Shown here in pieces: positions 24,202 through 35,200 of a stretch of DNA of 64,000 nucleotides; position 1 is the first letter of the stretch, and the number at the start of each line of letters is the position of its first letter. The stretch is from Diospyros lotus (Eukaryota > Streptophyta > Magnoliopsida > Ericales > Ebenaceae): NCBI RefSeq assembly GCF_014633365.1, contig NC_068339.1, forward strand, positions 10,749,925-10,813,924, in the 5' to 3' direction. The notes beneath the pieces were generated by a model. That model was not told where the DNA came from. It saw nothing but the letters and a program-made list of their open reading frames with translations, and ran no database searches. The translations under genes and the position numbers were made by a program.

Positions 24202-26360
24202 TCATATACCCAGAAACCCAATGACCAAAGATGACACCACCACTGCCAATGAGACAAACTTATTTTCTCCAGCCCAGGAAGTGGTTGGACTCTTGGCCTT
24301 CTCATGCTTGCCGATGTCGATCATGATCTCGAACCTGCAGTTAACTTCGGAGGGATCAATGGTTGTGATGACGGATAAGTTGGAGAACTGGCAGGCCCCG
24401 TTGCGCTGATTCATGGTCTGGTAGTACATGTTGAAAGCGTAGGAAGCGTTCTTCCTGGCGTCCAATCCGCCGCAGGAAGAGCCGTAGCCGACAGTGGTGC
24501 AATCGGCGTAGGTACAAGCGTAGTTGATGCTGTTGGGCAGGTTTGGATCCGAAAGGCTCGCCTGTGGAGCCATTATGCACCACTGCCTAGCCAAGTACCT
24601 CACCCCCTTGGCCGGCACCAGTCTCCGGTTGTTGCCTGTTCACAACGACAGAGTGTACCACAGCAAAAAAGCGTATGACTGACTATATGAAGATTAACAA
24701 CGCAGCGTACAGAATATCAAAAAACAAAGAAAAAACAATTTTCTTGGGTTTTAACAATTTTCCTTTTTTTTCACAATGACTAAATACCATTGTAGGAAAA
24801 CAAAGAAAAAGAAACTTTACCTAAATTAAGCGAGTATTTGATGGTGCCATCATAGTTGAAAATACCCCAATGCCTCTCAAAATTCCCAGGCATAATGCTC
24901 TTAGCATCTTCATCAATCAGCCCAAAAATGTATATATCCGTCGGCGTCCGCCTCTTCGGCGTTCCTGCGCCTTGAATTATCCGGTCGACCAGCCCCTGGT
25001 TAAACCTCCTCGCAAGCTCCTTGCTAGCATTGGAGTCGCCGTCCGTCGGCCACCCAATTTCGCCGACGATCACTGGCAAGTTCGGGAAGCCGTTCTTTTC
25101 CAGAGCCGAAATGAGGGTGTCAAAGTTGGCTTCAAACACGTTGGTGTAGGACACGCTGCCATCGACCACAGGAGTTGCGTTGCCGGAGAAGAAGGCATAG
25201 TCGACCGGGAAATGAGGGTCGTCGTAGAGGCTGAGGAAGGGGTAGATGTTGATGGTTAGTGGGCCGCCGTTGTTGCTCAGGAACTTGATTATGGAGATCA
25301 TGAGGCTGTGGATGTCCGGCCGGAAGTCGCCGCCGGAGGGGACGCCGGTGTCCGTTTGGTAGACGTCGGCGTTTAGGGGAACGGTTACCTTGACTTGACG
25401 CCCCAACCCAGCTTTGATGAGGGCGGCTTGGATATTTTGGAGAGCTGGTAATGTGGTTTGTAGAAATTTGTCTTTGTAAGTCTTGAGGAAAGGTTCATTG
25501 CCCACAGCTACGTACCTGAAAAAATACTGCAAATTAAGCTCGACTACGCTATATTTATAAATATATATAGTATGCGTGTGTGTATGTGTTATGTGGTATT
25601 AAGGCATAGAACAAGGAAATTAAGAAAGCTAAGCAGTATCTTTATTTGATGAAAAATATTCGTTAGAAGAACTAATCCAATTTCCAATATATTTCCTTGG
25701 CTTGGATGCTCTGCTACTTCACCTGTTCTTTCCCCTTGTACCTGTTAATAGTTAGATAGAACAAAAACTCTAGCGCCTATCTATACACCTAAAACAGTGC
25801 ATGACTCCCAATGGTCAGTTCGATGATAAGAGAGAGGTTAGAGTAGTCTCTCCTATGTTATTTGTATTTAGGATTTAAAACTTCTCTAGAGATTAAGTCA
25901 ACACACAAATTTTTATATATGTTTATGTATACACATAATTTGGAATTATTACCCTGAAAACGAGGGGACATGAAATAAGAATATATATATATACTAACCT
26001 TACATCCACCCCATATTTGGAAACAAAAGAAGAAACATTTTGGGTCACCCAATTCTCAGCAGCTGCAACACTGCCGGCAAGGGGAGCCAGCAGCTCATTG
26101 GGTATGCCAACCATAACCTGGATGCCGGACTTGCCAAGGGCCTTCATAGCAGCGGGGTCAGCTTCAAAGAGCTTCACTTTGTTAAACCCATTCTCCTTCA
26201 TCAGCTTCACCACTATGTTGGCTGGAAGGGGGTGGGATGCTTGCAGTCCCCAGTTGCATGCCAGCCCCTCCACACCCAGAATTTCAGCCAGCAGTATGAA
26301 GGAGGGGAGAAAGAGCCCGATTAACATGAAAACCCAATTATTCATGGTAGTCTCTCTCAT
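24202..26360 (-). CDS. GPI-anchored glucan endo-1,3-beta-glucosidase (GH17 + CBM43/X8)
   Basis: Three exons: 26,360-25,999, 25,515-24,821 and 24,635-24,202. All junctions are GT-AG and the total is 1,491 bases (496 residues plus stop). The enzyme hydrolyses beta-1,3-glucan (callose) at the cell surface or plasmodesmata. Residues 6-31 are a signal peptide; GH17 starts at LACNWG (about 33) and runs to about 343, with the acid/base Glu in VGNEPF (E128) and the nucleophile Glu in GEIGWP (E273). A CBM43/X8 domain (about 371-447) has the six cysteines expected (WC, AC, DC, SC, AC, NC). The C-terminus is a Ser/Thr/Ala-containing linker and a hydrophobic tail ([16 protein letters not shown]), typical of a GPI-anchor signal. 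The order of domains and sequence best fit the Arabidopsis glucan endo-1,3-beta-glucosidase 5 type. ATG at 26,345 (MNNW) is an alternative start. Confidence 0.95.
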
Positions 26361-26423
26361 CTTAGCTAGGTTTCTCTCTTAATTTCCTTTGTTCCACTTC
26401 CAGCTCTTATGGGATTAAAGCTC

Positions 26424-26435
26424 TAGATATAGAAG
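26424..26435 (-). promoter_or_regulatory. Possible TATA box of the glucanase gene
   Basis: CTTCTATATCTA on the minus strand lies about 65 bases before the ATG, leaving room for a leader of about 35 bases. No other promoter element was identified. Confidence 0.3.
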
Positions 26436-26629
26436 TGCAGAAATATGGCTGTCTTTTTTTTTAATTTTTTTTGGCCTTTTGTGGAAGGAAAAGGCAAGGA
26501 ATTGCACTGGGATTCAACAAGGAACTGGATTCGAAGGGGTAAACCCACCCATGAACCAACTTAGTACCCTACACCACACGTTTTTATATATATAATATGT
26601 ATGAGGGTGTGTGCGTACCTGTGTATGTA

Positions 26630-26640
<11 letters not shown>

Positions 26641-26689
<49 letters not shown>
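26641..26689. repeat. (AT)n(AG)n compound microsatellite
   Basis: Ten AT units followed by about 14 AG units, in the upstream region of the glucanase gene. Confidence 0.95.
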
Positions 26690-26692
<3 letters not shown>

Positions 26693-26907
26693 AAGGAATG
26701 GAGTGAACTTCTTGTTGACTATTTGCATTAGTAATTAACCTCTGAGCGGATAATTCTGCCGAAGGTCGCGAGAATGTTCTTGATCATTTTTTTTTTCTTT
26801 TCATCTTTAGGGAAAATATGCTGAGCCATTTTTGTTATTACAGCGGTGAATGGCACCGCGTTTTTCGCACGGAGATGTTTTGGTAACAAACGTCGGACGA
26901 AAGGATC

Positions 26908-27342
26908 ATGCTATTTGTACAGAACATATATTACAGAAACATTTACAGAAGAATCAAAATATCCATTTTACCCTTGCAATTAATGACCCAAATACCCAAT
27001 AGCATCTCTCTCTCCCTCTGTCTCTCTCCCTCTCACACTGTTGGCGGTAGCAGCAACAACGGTGAGGCGAGGCTGCCGAGGCGACGCGATGAGGCAGCAA
27101 AGGCGACGGGGCGAGGCGGAGGAGGTTGTAGCGACGAGGCGAGGCAACTGAGATGAGGCTGTGGCAAGGCGAGGCGAGAGCAGACGGAGGCGAAGAACAG
27201 CGACGGGTAAGGTTGCAGTGGCAAGGGAAAGGGATGAACAGGGATCAAAATATCGCGAAATGTTGCGATATTTTGATGACAAAATATCGCGATATATCAT
27301 CCCTGTAAGTATTTTGTAAAATTTTTTCTGTACAAATAGCAT
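26908..27342. mobile_element. 435-bp TIR element of the fold-back family
   Basis: ATGCTATTTGTACAGAA at 26,908-26,924 is repeated exactly in inverted orientation at 27,326-27,342. The interior is GC-rich with GAGGCGAGGC-type words, no transposase, and a perfect 13-bp hairpin ATCAAAATATCGC (27,244-27,256) / (27,265-27,277). The same terminal words and the AAAATATCGC motif occur in the neighbour at 27,389-28,413, so the two are related. Target duplication not resolved. Confidence 0.75.
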
Positions 27343-27388
27343 TTTCCCGCATGGAAAGGGGCAAGTGGCCCCCAGTCTCCTAAAAATT

Positions 27389-28413
27389 AGGATAAAGTTA
27401 TTTGTACAGAAAAAAATATACATATTGCTTTACAGATTAGTAAAATGACCAACTTGTCCTTCTCATAAATGACCCAAAACAACACTATCTCTCTCTTCTG
27501 TCTCTCTCTTGCTCTCGCACTCTTTCTGGCCGCTCGTCCGCCTCGCCTTTGTCCCCATTGCTTGCTGACCGCCGCTGCCTACTACATCCTCAGTTGGTTT
27601 GGGTGGTCGCCAGTTGCTGGAGGATGCAACGATAAGGAGGCGAAGCGACGGAGGTGAGATAGCAAGGCGGCGAGAGGAAGTGAGGCTGCAGAGGCGAGGC
27701 GATAGGTTGCAGCGGGGAGAGGAGGCGAGACGGCGACAAGACCAAGCGAGGGCAAGACGGGCAGAGAAAGAGATAGGGGAGAGAAAGAGAGAGAGAGAGG
27801 TGAACAAAATCACGATATTTTGACATCAAAATATCGCGATTTTGTTCACCCCTTCTCTCTCTCTTCCCTCTCTCTCTCTGCCCGCCTCGCCCTCGCCTGC
27901 TATCACCGCCACCTCACTTTCTCTCGCTGTTGCAACCTCACCGCCTCGTCGCCTCTCGCCGTTGCAACCTCATCGCCTTGCCTCTGCTGCCTCTCGCTTC
28001 CGACGCCTCGTTTCCTTTCGCCGCCTTGTCACATTGCCTCTGTCGCTTTGCCACCTTGCCTCCGTCGCTTTGTCGCCTCGCCTCTATAGCCTTGCCTCCT
28101 CACCGCTGCATCCTTTAGCAATCGGTGACCACCCAAACCAATCGAGGATGCAGCGATAGTCTGCAAGCGGCGAGAGTGAAGGCGAGGCTAGCGACGAGGT
28201 GAGCGAGCGACCAAGGAGAGGGTGAGAGCGAGAGAGACAGAGACAGAGGAGAGAAAGAGAGAGAATACCAGGGAGAGGGCGAGAGCGAGAGAGAGACGGA
28301 GGAGAGAGAGTGTGTGTTGTTTTGGGTCTTTTGGGTCATTTATGAGAAGGGCAAGTTGGTTATTTTACTAATCTGTAAAGCAATTTGTATACCCTTCTAT
28401 ACAAATAGCATTA
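27389..28413. mobile_element. Fold-back (long inverted repeat) element, about 1.0 kb
   Basis: The left 100 bases (TTATTTGTACAGAA, then TTGCTTTACAGATTAGTAAA, GACCAACTTG and CTTCTCATAAATGACCC) recur in inverted order at the right end to 28,413 with roughly 90% identity. The inverted homology continues inward (CATCCTC...GGTTTGGGTGGTC against GACCACCCAAACCAATCGAGGATG). It closes at a central palindrome of 25-bp arms (27,799-27,823 and 27,826-27,850, one mismatch, 2-base spacer). The arms are unequal (about 435 and 588 bp). No transposase. Open frames in the purine- or pyrimidine-rich arms are low-complexity artefacts. Confidence 0.8.
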
Positions 28414-28982
28414 TCTCGGAAGTTATATATTGGGACCTACCAATATAGCATCTAGTTATTTTTTTTCCTAGGACTAAGCCTTTTTTTACTTTTATTTTTA
28501 TGGACAATAATTCATGTTAATAATCTACAATGAAACAACACGTAACATACAAAATTATGTATAGTCTCACCTTGAAATATGGTAACCCGGCAAGTCTTAA
28601 TATAGGCTTTTTAATTCTTTAACTAAGTATTTTTATTTTTTTCTCAGTAGTACTAATCTAATGCAATGTAATAAGTGAAAGTATTAAGAAACTTAAATCT
28701 TGTATTTAAATTCTCACGAGTCTACGTTGCGCGTTACTCTATTGGTAAAACCATACAATACACATCACCAATGAAATTATTTTTTTACAAAAACTTATGA
28801 TTTTCAAATCATATAAACCATTTTTTTATGTATAAAATATTTTAAATATAAAATCATTTACGTTCAAACAAACGTAGGTTGCAGCGCACCTTGAATTTAG
28901 AAGAATCCAAATTAAGGTTGCAGCATATTGCTAGAGTTTGGATCCATCAAATAAACATACATGCAAGAACCTAATTTTCAAC
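28414..28982. other. Intergenic, no gene recognised
   Basis: AT-rich spacer between two transposons; no open frame of note. Confidence 0.5.
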
Positions 28983-28990
28983 CATCCAAC

Positions 28991-30563
28991 TAGGGATGGC
29001 AATTGTAATCGAAATCGTGGAGAATTAAATCAAAATCGAACTGATCAATGCGATTAAAAATTGTTTGACTAGGTAATGATTTGGTTTGAAAAAAAATCGA
29101 ACACTGTTTCAATGGGTATGATTTGATTATGATTTTCATTAAAATCAAACCAAAACCCGAATCGTTATATGGGTAACCAAACCAAATCAAACAGAATCGA
29201 ATCAAATATATAAATATATATTATATATTAGAGGGGCGGCTGCGAAGCCCAGCCCCAAACCCAGCCCAGCCCACTTGCAAACCCACCCCACCCCAGTCCA
29301 CTTGCAAACCTTTCTCTTCTCCTTTCTTTCTCAACCTCGCTCTCACTCTCTCTCACCCTCGTTGCCTCTCGCTCTCTGCCTCATCTCTCTTACTCGTCCG
29401 CTTGCGCTTGCGCTAACCCTTGCTCTCTGCCTCTCTCTTGCAGTCTCCCTCTCGCTTGCCCTCGCTAGCTCTCTCTTGCTCTCGCTAGAGCTCGGCCCCT
29501 CTTTCTCACACTAGCCCTCGCTTTCTGCCTCTATTGCTCTCGTTGCCTTCATTCTCGGCCCCTCTCGCTCGCACTCGCCCTCGCTCTCTGTCTCTCTCTT
29601 GGTCTCGTTCCGTCCCCTCCTGCAAACAGCAGCAAACCCTTCTCCCTCTCCCCTTCTCTCTTGATCCGTTTTGTTGTTTGCTCTCGGCCGCTTGCCCTCG
29701 CTCTTGCTCGCTACCTCCCTCGCCCTCTTTGTAATACAAATACAGTTTTGAGAGTAATAATCGAAACACAAGAAGCATCGACCAGGCGAGTCGGGAGTCG
29801 TGGACCTTCATTTTTTGAGCATCACACTTGAATTGCCTTATACAATTTATCTCTGTACGCCGACAACAAGTCTCCCTCTCTCTCTCGACAACTCACAAAT
29901 TAGGGTTTCTGACTTGATTTATTATTTTGGTTCGATTGATACGCAAATGCCTAAATCTAAATCTAACTTCCATTATATATTTTTATGTAAATCTATAATG
30001 TTTAAGAATGTGTTTGTGTTTGTTATTTCTTTCTTTACTCCTCTGTTTTGTTTCTTTTTCCCCTTACTGCAATGAATTGGAAGGTCGAACTTTTTGTTTC
30101 CTCTCTTCGCGCTTGCATCAATTTTTTTGATCAAATATTAATATATATTGTGGGTGTGTTTGTGTTTGTCACTTAGATGTATAAATAAATTAAATTATTG
30201 CAATTTAAGAGGCACTGTCAATCTGAAGCGAAAAGCATGAGGTTAATGTTAGGATTTTCATCTAATAGTTAGATATATGTTTGCATAATGTTATTGTTAG
30301 TTGCCACAACTGTAAAAGGCATAATGTAGTGCATGCAAATCAATAAGTTTTAATAAATGCTATTTGCAAGAGTTTGTCTTTATTTGTTGGTATGGATCAA
30401 ACTAAAAAAACCATAATTAAAATCGAAACCGAATGATTTGGTTATGATTTTTAATTTTTAAAACCAATGGGTTAATGATTTGGTTTTGGTTTTAGTATTT
30501 TAAATTTGGTTTGGTTATGATTTTAGCAAAAACCGAAATCAAACCGAACCATTGCCAACCCTA
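28991..30563. mobile_element. Non-autonomous hAT-like transposon with 8-bp target duplication
   Basis: The left end TAGGGATGGCAAT (28,991) and the reverse complement of the right end TAGGGTTGGCAAT (ending 30,563) form a 13-bp inverted repeat with one mismatch. The element is flanked by CATCCAAC at 28,983-28,990 and 30,564-30,571, an exact 8-bp duplication as made by hAT transposases. Subterminal regions are rich in AAACCAAA/TTTGGTTT words. The interior (29,230-29,900) is a CT-rich low-complexity core containing a (ACCCA)-type stretch; no transposase is encoded. The TAGGG-TGGCAA terminus is common among plant hAT elements. Confidence 0.9.
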
Positions 30564-30571
30564 CATCCAAC

Positions 30572-32279
30572 CGAGAGGCCGAGGGGTCCAAGACTAACCA
30601 ATTTTAACTATTATTGATTTTGTTGTCATATTCATATTCTCGTTTTCAATTTAAGTTTTTAAATTTTTTGTGTTCTACTGTTGTTTTCAATTGAAAATAA
30701 TAAAATAAAAACTATTATTTTGATAAATCTATTTCTATTGATTATTTTTCACATCTTGAAATAACTTTTGTAAGTTCAATGTTGTATAATTTTATTTAAT
30801 ATTAGTAGCAAAAATATATATTTTAGAAAATTATTTAAAAATGAGTGAAATAATGGAAGAGATTGAAACAAATAAAACACATAAATACATGAAGAAAATT
30901 TTAAGTAATATTTTAAACTATTTAAAATAAGAGGTTTATTATTTTTAATTTAGGGTTCGGGTTATGAAATATTTTTATTACTCTTAACAACTCTGTATTT
31001 CTATACACTTTTATTAAAAGAAAATATTATTGATACACCTTTATGTACTCCTTGAGTTACATAAAGGTGTACCAATGACAAAAAAGTCCCGCGTGAGGCG
31101 CATAGAGGCGCGTGAGGCACATGTGAGGCGAGGGATATTTTGGTCATAATACCTTTATATGTAGCCTAAGATGTACAAAATGATTATACATCTAGCATAA
31201 TTCTTTATTAAAAGACATCTAAAACATTTCATGATCAGGACTATAAAAAATAAATACACTTTAAATTGAAAATAATTTTCTTCGAATTTCTAATGCCCTA
31301 ACACTTGAAGTCAGATTTTGTTCAACTGTCTAGTAAGTTGCTTCTAAAGAGTTTTGATACTTCAAATAAATTCAACTATATTGAATATCATATTTATACG
31401 GGTATTTTTTTTGTTACTCCAGTACTAACTACTAAGGGTATCCAATTCAAGCCATCATATCTTGCCTCTCTTAACAAATTTAACTTTATTTTTTTTTATC
31501 AAGTAAAAATTATAAACTATTTAAAAGCAACACACTGAATAAGTTACCAAAATTTGACCAAACATCGAACTTAATAAAATCGCTGGTGATTATAGCTAGC
31601 TTTACTCGCATAAAATCAACACTCTTTTGAGTTTGGGATGCTTGATATTGAGCTCGCTAGCAGCAATGGCAAATTTTACTCGCGTAAAATCCACGTAGGA
31701 ATCCTCTTTTCAGCATAGAATACTTAGGTGACTGTTAAATTTTCACTTTCTCGAATGCAAAAAAATCCAGCCAGAAGCTCGAAATTTTGAAAATGAAAAC
31801 AGAACTGGAAGCAACAATCAAATCTAATATTAATAGCCCTAATTAAATTGTGACGAGGGATGATTATTCTCTTGATAATTGGGCTCGGGCAGTCCATCAT
31901 ACATGAATACCAAAACCTGAAGCTAAGTTAGCTCAACTGCAATTAGTTTTCAGTTCGGCAACTTTTTCTATTATCTTCTATATAAGAAAAAAAAAAAACC
32001 CAGGAGGAATATAATCCTAGCTATCTTGTGTTGTATTGTCCTCTACACTGCAAAAACAATTTGCAGAAACAGTGCGCTAACCAAAATCCACGACACACCC
32101 GTCAAAACAAAATGGAATGTGCCTCGCTTCTCAAGCGTACTGGTTAACTGCCAATATATATAAATATATATATATATATAATAGAAAAATTGAGCAACAT
32201 CAGCCCTCTAAAGTAATACTGCCGACACAGTTCTACCCAGCAAAGCTCGAATAAGGTGCAACATATACATCAGCATCAT
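30572..32279. other. Intergenic and BIG5 3' flank
   Basis: AT-rich. The only structures seen are the hairpin at 31,034-31,071 and a (TA)n tract near 32,158-32,182. The right end includes the 3' untranslated region of BIG5; its poly(A) site could not be placed. The open frame at 31,305-31,538 (+) has no family resemblance. Confidence 0.45.
31034..31071. repeat. Perfect 14-bp hairpin
   Basis: TACACCTTTATGTA (31,034-31,047) and its exact reverse complement (31,058-31,071) are separated by ten bases. The stem extends by three more pairs after one mismatch. It may be the end of a small MITE, followed by a GAGGCGCG-rich stretch. Confidence 0.75.
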
Positions 32280-35200
32280 CTATGGCAATAGAGCATTCAA
32301 CTGCATGCTAAAGAGATCGCCCAGAGCTCCCCGAACATCCATCTGAGCAAAACAAAAGATAATTAGATTCGCACAGACGGAGCTGCTAGTCTGTATCATT
32401 AGCAATTTATGATTTGAGGATAGGCCATGTATTCATTCCAAGTCTCCACTCTATACAGAAGTTTGTCTGTGTTTTCACCCCCCACAGACACTCACACGTA
32501 AAGTATTAGCCAACCTGGAAATATCAAATCCCAAAAAGCCAAGCACCTTAAATATCATGAAGGAGAACAACCCAATAATGTAAATGAGGTAAATACGAAT
32601 TTGAACAATCCAGTTGAGATTTTAAGTTTATTCAACTTGAAAAGGTTCAGTTCCAGACAGCAATGTGCTGTAATCATATACCTCTTCCTAACTAGGTCAG
32701 ACACTCATTTTTTAAGTGCATCATATGGCTGCTGCAACTAAGAATTAGTAATTCAAGCTAACTATTTCACAGCCTACACTTATAGCCATATATACAACTG
32801 CCAACTGGTTAAACGTGTCAGAAAAGATGGGCCAGAAACAACAGCATTTCGGGAAAGAGAATAGCTAATGTGACTACAAATATAATAGAGAGAGAGATTA
32901 CCTGGTCACAGCATACAAGTTTTGTCATAGAGGGATAGAATACTCTCAGGTGTTTTTGGAAAATCTTGTTGTTCATAAAGCACATTCCTTTAAGCACCTG
33001 AAAGACCAAAAAAAAGCATAAAAGCCAGCCTCTTAATGCTACAGTTCTTTACGGTGAATAATCAAGAGACAAGTTAAACTCTTCCCTCATCTTTATGATA
33101 TAGTTCTGAGATTGAGGAAACCAACACAAAGAAGTTACGAGTAACAAACACAATCCCCCCCCCCCCCCCCCCAAATAAAAAAAAAAAAACCACACACACA
33201 GAGTTAGTTAAATTGAAAAACAAGAAACTAAGGTTGCGTTCTCTTTGCTGTTTTCAAGTCATTTTTAGTTTTTAATTTTTTAAAATAATGAAAACGCGTT
33301 CTCTTTACTGTTTTTAAAAATGCATTTTTGAAAACAAAAAACATATTTATAAAGAAAACTCAAAACAACAAAAAGTTGTTTTGAGTGTTTTCATTCAAAA
33401 CAAACTCAAAACACATTTATTTATTTATTCATATTTTATTATTATAATGAAAAAAATATTACAAAATTTATTAACTTTAAAATGTAGAATTTTTTTAATA
33501 ACTTATAAACATTAAATATTTTTAATTTACTAAATAATCAAATTTATTGAATAAAATATCATTAAAAAATTATTTTTAAAATTTCAAAGAGAACGCGTTT
33601 TCTAATTTTCTGTTTTGAGAAATAGTTTTTCAAAATGACAAAGAGAACGCGTTTTTAATTTTCTAAAAATAGATTACCAAAACAGAAAACTGAAAATGAA
33701 TTCAAAACTCAAAACTAAAAATTGAAAAGCAAAGAGAACGCACCCTAAGCATGCATTCTCTTTACTTTTCAATTTTGAGTTTTGAATTCATTTTTAATTT
33801 TTTGTTTTGGTAGTCTATTTTTAGAAAATTAAAAATGCGTTCTCTTTGTCATTTTGAAAAACTATTTTTCAAAACAGAAAATTAGAAAATACATTCTCTT
33901 TTAAATTTTGAAAATATTTTTTTAATAATATTTTATTAAATAAATTTGATTATTCAATAAATTATAAATATTTAACGTTAATATATTATTAAAAAAATAT
34001 ATACATCTTAAAGTTAATGAATTTTATAATATTTTTTCCCATTACAATAATAAAATATGAATAAATAAATAAATAAATGTGTTTTGAGTTTAGAGTTTGT
34101 TTTGGATGAAAATACTCAAAACAACTTTTTGTTGTTTTGAGTTTTCTTTATAATTTTTTTTTTGTTTTCAAAAATGCATTTTTAAAAATAACAAAAAGAA
34201 CACGTTTTTATTATTTTAGAAAATTAAAAACTAAAAATGACTTGAAAACATTAAAAAGAACGCAACCTAAGATATATGACCTGCAATGCAATCAAAGAAG
34301 CAATTCATCGAGACAACCAATAAATATATATCTTACCAGTCCACCCAAAGGCTTCCAGGGCTAACAAACATTAGGGCCTAAATGCAACATAGAAAATTGA
34401 AGAAGAAAAAGATGTGCCTGATTTGTATGGTGAATTTCCTACTAGTTAAATTTAGAACTCAGGTGTTTAGGTGAGGTAGAAGGACTTGAGTTGGGAAAAA
34501 AAAATGAAGGTTGATCATATCAATTTCTCATTCTAAAAGAATACTAATGTGGTTGAACAGAATTTTCAAAACATTTCTAGAAGACCAAAATGCTTCATGG
34601 GAGAAAATATAAAGCAGCTGATAACATTTGTGTTCTAAAATTCAGTAAACATAAAGTTTGACCATCTAGACACATGCATTACTGCTTTCCTGAAAATTTG
34701 AGATTCCTGACACTTGAAGCACTGTTGATTTCATTTGATTCTTCCTATTCTTAGGGTACGTATTGGAGTTTGAACATGTATCCCATCCACTAGCTAATAG
34801 AACCACATGATCTATTCATGGGAGGGCATAGACAGTCTCTAATACAGAAGGATCACACAGGACTACAGACAGCAGATATCAAAGTCCCAAAATAGCACAA
34901 TCATACCTTGACAATGATTGGGGAACGTAATTCTAGAACCTGATGAGTTTCCATATTAGTAGTGTCCCCAATACTAGACTGGAAATCACATGCCTCCTTG
35001 AGAACCTGCCCACAAAAGGACACTAACTTCTCCTCTGCTAGTGTTTCAAGTTTCCCCCCAACACTATAACTTCCAGTGGGACTTGAATCAGTTTTCAGCG
35101 AAGTACTAGAAGCATCCTCATAAACATCATTAACGAGTTGGTCCTCTCTGCCATTATCCACTGAAGTTGTCTTCTGCAGGATGTCCAAATAAATGCAAGT

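Noticed and set aside
24870..25259. 129-codon plus-strand frame opposite the glucanase
   Set aside because: It is a GC-driven shadow of glucanase exon 2; the minus strand has clear GH17 motifs.
27469..28159. Several Arg- or Leu/Ser-rich frames on both strands
   Set aside because: They are low-complexity products of the purine/pyrimidine-biased arms of the fold-back element.
29275..29811. CT-rich open frames on both strands
   Set aside because: They are the low-complexity core of the hAT-like element.
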